A stretch of DNA of 32,838 bases, taken from an uncultured Flavobacteriales bacterium. GTDB taxonomy: Bacteria; Bacteroidota; Bacteroidia; Flavobacteriales; BACL11. Numbering within the stretch: position 1 is the first letter of the stretch; each line of letters starts with the position of its first letter. The position numbers and the translations under genes were made by a program. The notes beneath the pieces were generated by a model that ran no database searches, was not told the DNA's origin, and saw only the letters and a program-made list of their open reading frames with translations. Of this stretch, positions 20,035 to 26,738 are shown one piece after another. Location of the stretch: positions 1-32,838 of the forward strand of contig CAJQLK010000103.1 of assembly GCA_905479165.1 (NCBI GenBank). The letters run 5' to 3'.

Positions 20035-20121
20035 ATGCGAAATTGGCAACTAGTTTTAATCGGATTAGTGTTAACGAAATTCTTTTTTATTCCACTAAGT
20101 TTATTTTGGAAAAAAGATTAA
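20035..20121 (+). CDS. Putative 28-aa single-pass membrane microprotein MRNWQLVLIGLVLTKFFFIPLSLFWKKD (not in ORF track)
   Basis: ATG at 20035, TAA at 20119-20121, ends 2 nt before ATG at 20124; hydrophobic core with charged ends. Confidence 0.4.
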   Translation: MRNWQLVLIGLVLTKFFFIPLSLFWKKD

Positions 20122-20123
20122 CA

Positions 20124-20459
20124 ATGAAAAAAATACTACTTATATTAATTTGTTTTTTATCTTTAAATACTATTACTTATGCTTCTTTTCCTACAAATGA
20201 CACGTTAATAACAAAACAAGATAGCCTCCAGTCTGAAACAACAGTAGAGTATCATCAAAGAATGGCAAGTATGGGTTTTGATATTAACTTGTGTCAATGT
20301 ATAGATTGTCAAAAATTTAAGGGAAGTAAAACAACTAATCAAACATCAAAAACTGTTACAAGGACACTGTTAAATGTAGGTTTATTTCTGTTAATTGGCA
20401 TTCTAATTATTGGGTTATACCTTTTTTACTTAATATTGTCTTGGTTTGTTAATCTTTAA
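20124..20459 (+). CDS. Secreted/membrane hypothetical protein with CQCIDC motif and C-terminal TM (112 aa)
   Basis: Signal peptide start MKKILLILICFLSL at 20124 preferred to 20043; C-terminal hydrophobic helix. Confidence 0.65.
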   Translation: MKKILLILICFLSLNTITYASFPTNDTLITKQDSLQSETTVEYHQRMASMGFDINLCQCIDCQKFKGSKTTNQTSKTVTRTLLNVGLFLLIGILIIGLYLFYLILSWFVNL

Positions 20460-20511
20460 CTTTCTTAAGGTTACAGACTTTAAAACAATAGATTAACAAA
20501 CAACTAAGATT

Positions 20512-21216
20512 ATGAAAAAACTACTACTTATATTAATTTCTTTACCATTAATTTTTATTTCTTGTGAGGATAGTAATCAAGCACCTAGTAACTCAGGAAA
20601 TAATAGCTCAAGCTTTAATACTTATGATTGGTATTTTGAGATAAAAGTAGACGGAATCTCAAATCGTATTGAGGGAACCTTTAATGACTCTTCATATTTT
20701 CAGCTTGGAATTACAACTCCACCTAACAGAGGTTTTATTTCGTTGGGAAATCCAAATCAGATAAGTGCAGTTTTATCTAATAAAGGTGAGAATACATATA
20801 TTAGTGGAGAAAGTTTTAGTGTTGGACTAAATGTAGCAAATCTTAATTTAGGAATGAATAATTTTGATTTAAATGAAACTGCAGATTGGCATGAAAGTTT
20901 TATTGGTGTTAAGTGTTTTGGATGGCCAACTCAACTTTATACAAATGGACTTAATCAATTTAACAGTTTCTTTTTATCTCCAATAGATACTAATATGAAT
21001 ATAGGTAACAATTTTGAATTTCCTATTAATATTACACAACTTCCTACAGCCTCTTATTATGATTTAACAAATGGTGATGTGAATATTGGCAGTCCCATTG
21101 AAGGAAGTGGTTCTAATACAATTTATGTGCTAGATACTGTTTTAGCCAACCAATCCTTTCTCTTTAATAGACCATATAACATTGAAATTAATTTTAAGCT
21201 ATACACAGCTTTTTAA
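20512..21216 (+). CDS. Hypothetical lipoprotein (234 aa)
   Basis: Lipobox LPLIFISCEDS; otherwise unrecognised. Confidence 0.7.
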   Translation: MKKLLLILISLPLIFISCEDSNQAPSNSGNNSSSFNTYDWYFEIKVDGISNRIEGTFNDSSYFQLGITTPPNRGFISLGNPNQISAVLSNKGENTYISGESFSVGLNVANLNLGMNNFDLNETADWHESFIGVKCFGWPTQLYTNGLNQFNSFFLSPIDTNMNIGNNFEFPINITQLPTASYYDLTNGDVNIGSPIEGSGSNTIYVLDTVLANQSFLFNRPYNIEINFKLYTAF

Positions 21217-21266
21217 TAGAAATATCTCAAAGTATGTTGTCTTGGTAAAGGATAAATAAAATCGCA

Positions 21267-21292
21267 TATTTTCTATTATATAATAAAGAATA
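21267..21292. repeat. AT-rich imperfect palindrome TATTTTCTATTATATAATAAAGAATA
   Basis: 26 nt identical to its reverse complement except two mismatched base-pair positions; ends 4 nt before ATG at 21297. Confidence 0.5.
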
Positions 21293-21296
21293 GACT

Positions 21297-21575
21297 ATGC
21301 CATTTAAGAAAGGAACAAGCGGAAACCCTATAGGTAGACCTAAAGGTTCAGTAAGCACTACTTCTAAGCTCATTAGAGAGCATATAAGCCAAGCAATTGA
21401 TGGAAATAAGATAATGGAGATGCTAGATAAGATAGACTCTCCTACAGAGTATATTAATGCAATATCTAAACTACTTCCTTATTCAATTGGAAAGGTAAAA
21501 CCTTATGAAGAGATTGAGGAAAGAGAGCCTATTAGCATTAACATTAACTTTGTAGATACTAAAGAAGAGGAATAA
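21297..21575 (+). CDS. DUF5681-like small protein (92 aa)
   Basis: N-terminal FKKGTSGNPIGRPKGS motif characteristic of DUF5681. Confidence 0.65.
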   Translation: MPFKKGTSGNPIGRPKGSVSTTSKLIREHISQAIDGNKIMEMLDKIDSPTEYINAISKLLPYSIGKVKPYEEIEEREPISININFVDTKEEE

Positions 21576-21615
21576 AGCTATGTATTTGCTCTAAAACGAC
21601 AACAAATCTGACAAC

Positions 21616-21661
21616 ATAAAAAAGAAAACCCTTGTAAATTATTGATAAACAAGGTTTTCTT
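21616..21661 (-). terminator. Rho-independent terminator of tRNA-Ser
   Basis: On minus: AAGAAAACCTTGT-loop-ACAAGGGTTTTCTT followed by T-run; one-base bulge. Confidence 0.75.
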
Positions 21662-21672
21662 GGTTTAGTATG

Positions 21673-21759
21673 CGGTGAGGAAGGGATTCGAACCCCCGAA
21701 ACAGTTTCCCGTTTACACGCTTTCCAAGCGTGCGCCTTAAGCCACTCGGCCACCTCACC
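21673..21759 (-). tRNA. tRNA-Ser (GGA)
   Basis: Minus strand GGTGAGGTGGCCGAGTGGCTTAAGGCGCACGCTTGGAAAGCGTGT...GGTTCGAATCCCTTCCTCACCG; acceptor GGTGAGG/CCTCACC, long variable arm, 3' CCA not encoded. Confidence 0.96.
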
Positions 21760-21782
21760 AAATTTTTGGTAAATCTAAAAAA

Positions 21783-22784
21783 TTAGATGGTAATCTCGCC
21801 ACTTATATTTTTTTGTAATTCCTCTTTTATTTTTGCATTACTCTGCCCTTTTCCTAATAAAAACATCAGCTTAATAATAGCCGCCTCAGTTGTCATATCT
21901 TTTCCAGAAATAATACCTGCTTGCTTAAAAGGTTCGCTTGTTTCGTATTGTCCATCAACTGCACTTCCGTGCAAGCATTGTGTAATAATCAACATAATTT
22001 TCCCTTCTTTGTTTGCTGTATTAAGCAAATCACTTAACTCAGTTGAGGTAGGGGCATTACCTGCTCCAAAGCTTTCAATTACAATTCCTTTTGCACTATC
22101 AATTATGGCTTTAATAGTTGCAATTGTAATGCCTGGAAAAAACTTTAAAATTGCCACATCATTCGATAATGATTTGTGAACCATAAGTTTCTTATCCTTC
22201 TTTTTCTGTAGTGATCTTTTGTATTTTATTTTTACTCCTGCTTCTGCTAAAATTGGGTAATTTGGAGATTCAAATGCTTCAAAATGTTCGGTATTAATTT
22301 TTACTGTTCGGTTACCTTTGTAAAGTTGATCTTCAAAGTAAATGCAGACTTCATGTACTTTTCCGCTAGCTGCAATTTCAACAGCAGTTATTAGGTTTTC
22401 CTTAGCATCACTTCTCCTTACCCCAATTGGTATCTGCGATCCTGTAAGGATTACTGCTTTGTTTATCCCCTCTAACATAAAACTCAGTGCTGATGCTGTG
22501 TATGCCATAGTATCTGAGCCGTGCAGAATTACAAAACCATCATATTTAGTATAATTATCTTCAATAAGTGTTGCTATTTCTGTCCAAATATCAGCATTCA
22601 TATTACTAGAATCTATAGGGTTAGAAATGCTGACATTCTCTAAATCCACTTCCTCACTTTTTAGCTCAGGAATTGCTTTAAGTAAACCATCAAAATTAAA
22701 GGGCACTAAAGTGTTTTTTACCTTATCCTTTATCATGCCGATTGTCCCTCCTGTATAAATAAGTAGTATTCTTTTATTCATCAC
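21783..22784 (-). CDS. ansA: Type I L-asparaginase
   Basis: LLIYTGGTIGMI and FVILHGSDTMAYTASALSFML catalytic motifs. Confidence 0.93.
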   Translation of the reverse strand: MMNKRILLIYTGGTIGMIKDKVKNTLVPFNFDGLLKAIPELKSEEVDLENVSISNPIDSSNMNADIWTEIATLIEDNYTKYDGFVILHGSDTMAYTASALSFMLEGINKAVILTGSQIPIGVRRSDAKENLITAVEIAASGKVHEVCIYFEDQLYKGNRTVKINTEHFEAFESPNYPILAEAGVKIKYKRSLQKKKDKKLMVHKSLSNDVAILKFFPGITIATIKAIIDSAKGIVIESFGAGNAPTSTELSDLLNTANKEGKIMLIITQCLHGSAVDGQYETSEPFKQAGIISGKDMTTEAAIIKLMFLLGKGQSNAKIKEELQKNISGEITI

Positions 22785-23554
22785 AATACGAATAATTTTT
22801 TTGCATTTTCAGTGGTGATTTCAGCCACTTCTTTAATATTAATTTTATGTATTTCTGCTAATTTTTCAGCAATATTTATAATGTATTTACTTTCATTTCT
22901 TTTCCCTCTGAAAGGAGTTGGGGCAAGGTAAGGGGCATCTGTTTCTAAAATTAAATGTTGTAAATCAACTTCAGAAATCGTTTTATCAAGCCCTGAGTTT
23001 TTAAAAGTCAACACCCCACCAATTCCTAAATAAAAATCTCCTAAGTTGATTACTCTTTGAGCATCATCAATATTTCCAGTAAAGCAGTGAAAAACACCTC
23101 TTAAATTTTCATCATTTAGTTTTTCAATGAGCTCTATTGCCTCAGCAAAAGATTCTCTTACATGTATTGCTATGGGAAGTTTGTGTTTTTTGGCTAATTT
23201 AACTTGGTGAATAAAAGCCTTTTTCTGAATATCTAAAGTGCTTTTATCCCAATGTAAGTCCAAACCAATCTCTCCAACTGCAATGTATTTTCTTGTTTCT
23301 AGCTCTTCCTCAACATGAGCAATTTCATGCATATAGTTTTCTTCTGAAACATCACAAGGATGTAATCCTATCATAGGGCAGCAGTTATTAGGAAATTCAG
23401 CACATAAGGCCAACATTCCTTTTGTGTATTTGCTAGAAATATTTGGAAGTAGAATTGTACTTACTCCATTAGCAATAGCATTATTAACAACTTGTGTTCT
23501 GTCATCATTAAATTGACTGCTGTATAAATGGCTGTGAGTATCTATAAATTTCAT
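22781..23554 (-). CDS. TatD family hydrolase
   Basis: FIDTHSHL, AVGEIGLDLHWD, GVFHCFTG, LETDAPYLAPTPFRGKRNES. Confidence 0.93.
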   Translation of the reverse strand: MKFIDTHSHLYSSQFNDDRTQVVNNAIANGVSTILLPNISSKYTKGMLALCAEFPNNCCPMIGLHPCDVSEENYMHEIAHVEEELETRKYIAVGEIGLDLHWDKSTLDIQKKAFIHQVKLAKKHKLPIAIHVRESFAEAIELIEKLNDENLRGVFHCFTGNIDDAQRVINLGDFYLGIGGVLTFKNSGLDKTISEVDLQHLILETDAPYLAPTPFRGKRNESKYIINIAEKLAEIHKINIKEVAEITTENAKKLFVL

Positions 23555-23592
23555 GTGTGCGAAATTAGGTTTTTTTATATAATTTTACGCTT

Positions 23593-24546
23593 GTGTCCAA
23601 AACTCTTAAAATATTAGTTGTTCGTTTTTCTTCAATTGGTGATATTGTATTAACAACACCTGTCCTAAGAATGCTTAAAACTCAGTTAAATACTGAGGTG
23701 CATTTTCTTACTAAAGCCCCATACGTTTCGCTTTTTAAAAACAATCCTTATGTTGATTCAGTCTTTCAGATTGATAAATCAATTAATGAAGTTATTTCTG
23801 ATTTAAAAAAGGAAAATTATGATTATGTAATTGATTTACATTCTAATTTAAGAACTCAAATCTTGAAATTAAAGTTGGGCGTTACTGCTAAAAGTTTTAA
23901 TAAATTGAATTGGGAGAAATTTTTTTTAACTAACTTTAAAACCAATATTTTACCAGATGTTCATATTGTAGATAGGTATTTGGATACGGTAAAATTTTTA
24001 GGAATTACTAATGATAATAAAGGCCTAGATTTCTTTTTATCTGATGCTGATAAAGTTGATTTGACAGAATCCCCAAAGGATTATATTGCTTTTGTAATTG
24101 GAGGGCAGCATGCTACTAAAATCCTTCCAACTGCCAAGATTATTTCTATTTGTAAAAAGTTAAATAAAGCTGTTGTACTCATTGGAGGACCAGATGATAA
24201 AGCAAGAGGTGATGAAATTTCAAAAGCATCTGGCGTAATAAATACCTGTGGTGATCATTCACTTTTACAGTCTGCTTTTTTGATTAAAAACTCAGCATAT
24301 GTAATTAGTCATGATACCGGTATGATGCACATTGCAGCTGCTTTTAAAAAGAAAATTTATTCTGTCTGGGGAAATACGATTCCTGAGTTTGGAATGTATC
24401 CTTATCTTTCTGATAAAACCTCTAAAATGATAGAAGTGAAAGATTTAAGTTGCCGACCCTGCAGTAAGATTGGGTATGATAAATGCCCAAAAGGACATTT
24501 TAAATGCATGCAAGAAATTGATGAAAATCAGTTTTTAAGCGAATAA
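23593..24546 (+). CDS. Glycosyltransferase family 9 (heptosyltransferase-like), GTG start
   Basis: ILVVRFSSIGDIVLTTPVLRMLK; SHDTGMMHIAAAF; Cys-rich tail CRPCSKIGYDKCPKGHFKC. Confidence 0.88.
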   Translation: MSKTLKILVVRFSSIGDIVLTTPVLRMLKTQLNTEVHFLTKAPYVSLFKNNPYVDSVFQIDKSINEVISDLKKENYDYVIDLHSNLRTQILKLKLGVTAKSFNKLNWEKFFLTNFKTNILPDVHIVDRYLDTVKFLGITNDNKGLDFFLSDADKVDLTESPKDYIAFVIGGQHATKILPTAKIISICKKLNKAVVLIGGPDDKARGDEISKASGVINTCGDHSLLQSAFLIKNSAYVISHDTGMMHIAAAFKKKIYSVWGNTIPEFGMYPYLSDKTSKMIEVKDLSCRPCSKIGYDKCPKGHFKCMQEIDENQFLSE

Positions 24547-25044
24547 AGCTTTAAGTTCTGTTGCTTCACTAGGTTTCATTCTTCCAGATAATATTAAAGA
24601 AAGTTGCCTTCTTCTCAACGCCCCCTCAAAACGACTTTTCTCTTCCTCCGATTCAGGCGTTAATTGTGGCACATCAATAGGGTTCCCTAGCTGATCCACC
24701 GCTACAAAAGTGTAAATTGCTTCATTACATTTTACTTTTCCTTTATGTTGATTGTTCTCCATCCATACATCAACAATTACCTCCATTGATGAGGTGAAAG
24801 CTCGAGATACTTTAGCTTCCAAAGTTACTATGCTTCCTGCTGGAATTGCTTTTGCAAAAGAGACATTATTTACAGATGCCGTTACAACTATCCTTCCACA
24901 ATGCCTATGTGCTGCAATTGCAGTTGCAATATCCATCCAATGCAATAATCTACCCCCCATTAGGTTGTTTAAATTATTAGTATCATTTGGCAATACAATT
25001 TCAGTTGTAATTGAAAGTGACTCGCTAGCTTTTTTTGCTTTCAT
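24535..25044 (-). CDS. Acyl-CoA thioesterase (hotdog fold)
   Basis: TEIVLPNDTNNLNNLMGGRLLHWMDIATAIAAHRHC motif. Confidence 0.87.
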   Translation of the reverse strand: MKAKKASESLSITTEIVLPNDTNNLNNLMGGRLLHWMDIATAIAAHRHCGRIVVTASVNNVSFAKAIPAGSIVTLEAKVSRAFTSSMEVIVDVWMENNQHKGKVKCNEAIYTFVAVDQLGNPIDVPQLTPESEEEKSRFEGALRRRQLSLILSGRMKPSEATELKALFA

Positions 25045-25048
25045 ACGT

Positions 25049-26005
25049 TTATTTTGTAAGCAACCAAGCAGATGAATTTTCTTGCTTGATTTTGTTAAGT
25101 GCTAAAACAGCATCTTCTCTATTGTTGTAAGATTCATAGCTTACTCTAAGTAGGCTTCCTCCAGGCACAATCTCTGCATTGTAGTTCCATCTATTAAGTT
25201 TATTGAGCATTTTACTTGCATTTTTTTGCTCAGCAAAAGCTCCTGCAATTATGTAATAAGTATGTTCTTTTGTAATAATTGGAGTCGCAACTTCATCAAT
25301 AGAAGGAATCTCTAAAATCTCTGTAGCAACTTCTATTTCAACTATTTTTTCAGGAGTTATCTCAATAATTTCTTCTATTATTTCAGTAGTTGCAAATGGA
25401 TTTAAAGTTGCCATTTGAGTGTAAACATTGTTGATGCTTTCTTGTTGAGAAATGCTTAAATAAGACAAAGCAACCAAAGGAATAATTACTGCTGCAGCTC
25501 TAAATAAAGCCTGAGGATTTCTACTTGTATTTCTTATGCTTTGAACTGTTGCTTCAACTTGCTTTTCATTTTTAGTTTTTCTTTCAACTGACTTATTGTA
25601 AGTTGGTTTCATCCCAAAAGTAACCAAACTATAATTAGTTGAGCTGTCTTGTAAAAAGATGATATTCCCCTCTCTGCCAACTGTAAAAAGTCCAATTTTT
25701 TCAATTCTTAATACTTTAGCAGTGTTTAATTTTACATTGCTTTCATTAGAAAATAGTGTTACATTCTGCTTTGCAATATCTTGTGCAATCTCTTCTTGAT
25801 TTGCAATATGAGAGATTAGTAAGCCATCATTTGTTTTTAAGTTGGTATTAAATAAAATCTGTTTTGATGGAGGCGTTAATGCCCCAGTAGTTTTATTTAG
25901 TTTAGCTGATTGTCTGTTCCCAACAAAACCACCAAATTCTGGTACAATTACACAATCGTGTAAAAAAAGTAATTCTGAAATATAATGCGCTACTGATTTA
26001 TTCAT
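25049..26005 (-). CDS. HU (CCDC81-like) domain + TM + SPOR domain protein
   Basis: N-term ISELLFLHDCVIVPEFGGFVGNRQSAKLN; TM RAAAVIIPLVALSYLSIS; C-term YYIIAGAFAEQKNASKMLNKLN SPOR. Confidence 0.8.
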   Translation of the reverse strand: MNKSVAHYISELLFLHDCVIVPEFGGFVGNRQSAKLNKTTGALTPPSKQILFNTNLKTNDGLLISHIANQEEIAQDIAKQNVTLFSNESNVKLNTAKVLRIEKIGLFTVGREGNIIFLQDSSTNYSLVTFGMKPTYNKSVERKTKNEKQVEATVQSIRNTSRNPQALFRAAAVIIPLVALSYLSISQQESINNVYTQMATLNPFATTEIIEEIIEITPEKIVEIEVATEILEIPSIDEVATPIITKEHTYYIIAGAFAEQKNASKMLNKLNRWNYNAEIVPGGSLLRVSYESYNNREDAVLALNKIKQENSSAWLLTK

Positions 26006-26023
26006 AGTGCGAAATTAAGGAAT

Positions 26024-26737
26024 TTATATCATTTGTTGCTTAATTTTTTCAATATCCTCAGGAGTATCAACTGAGATGGCTTCACAAGTAGTAATTCCAA
26101 CTTTAATTTTATAGCCATTATCAAGCCATCTTAGTTGTTCTAATCTTTCTCTAATTTCGTTTTTACTTTGTGGTAGTTTGCAAATATCTTTGAGTGTATT
26201 TGTCCTAAAAGCATAAATTCCAATGTGTTTATAATAAGTGCATTCAGTTGAAATTTTTGTTATTGTCCTGCAAAAATTTAAAGCATAATTATTGCTGTCA
26301 AATAAAGCTTTCGGACTGTTTTCGTCAGCTACTAACTTGATGTCAGAAATTTGTTTTGCAAGCGTTCCTATTTGAGTTTTTTCATCATCAAAAAGAGCTA
26401 TGATTTCTTCAATTTGTGTAGGGTTGATGTAAGGCTCATCGCCTTGGATATTTACAATTACATCATAATTGTTATATAATTCCTGGGCCACTTCATTGCA
26501 CCTGTCTGTTCCGGATTGATGATCTTTTGATGTTATCATTGCCTTCCCCCCAAATTCAATTACATGATTTAGTATTTTAGCATCATCAGTTGCAACTATT
26601 ACATCAGATAGTAAAGTGCATTTTTTACATTGTTCATACACTCTTTGTATCATGCTTTTACCTAAAATATCAGCTAAGGGCTTCCCAGGGAAACGGTTGG
26701 ACGCATAACGAGCAGGAATAATACCAATTACTTTCAC
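26024..26737 (-). CDS. kdsB: 3-deoxy-manno-octulosonate cytidylyltransferase, GTG start
   Basis: IIPARYASNRFPGKPLADILGKSMIQRVYEQ, NIQGDEPYI; GTG at 26737 follows the TonB receptor stop by 1 nt. Confidence 0.92.
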   Translation of the reverse strand: MKVIGIIPARYASNRFPGKPLADILGKSMIQRVYEQCKKCTLLSDVIVATDDAKILNHVIEFGGKAMITSKDHQSGTDRCNEVAQELYNNYDVIVNIQGDEPYINPTQIEEIIALFDDEKTQIGTLAKQISDIKLVADENSPKALFDSNNYALNFCRTITKISTECTYYKHIGIYAFRTNTLKDICKLPQSKNEIRERLEQLRWLDNGYKIKVGITTCEAISVDTPEDIEKIKQQMI

Positions 26738-26738
26738 G

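Noticed and set aside
20043-20123. N-terminal extension MATSFNRISVNEILFYSTKFILEKRLT of the CQCIDC protein
   Set aside because: It would place the signal peptide internally; the alternative frame in the same DNA encodes a more plausible 28-aa membrane ORF
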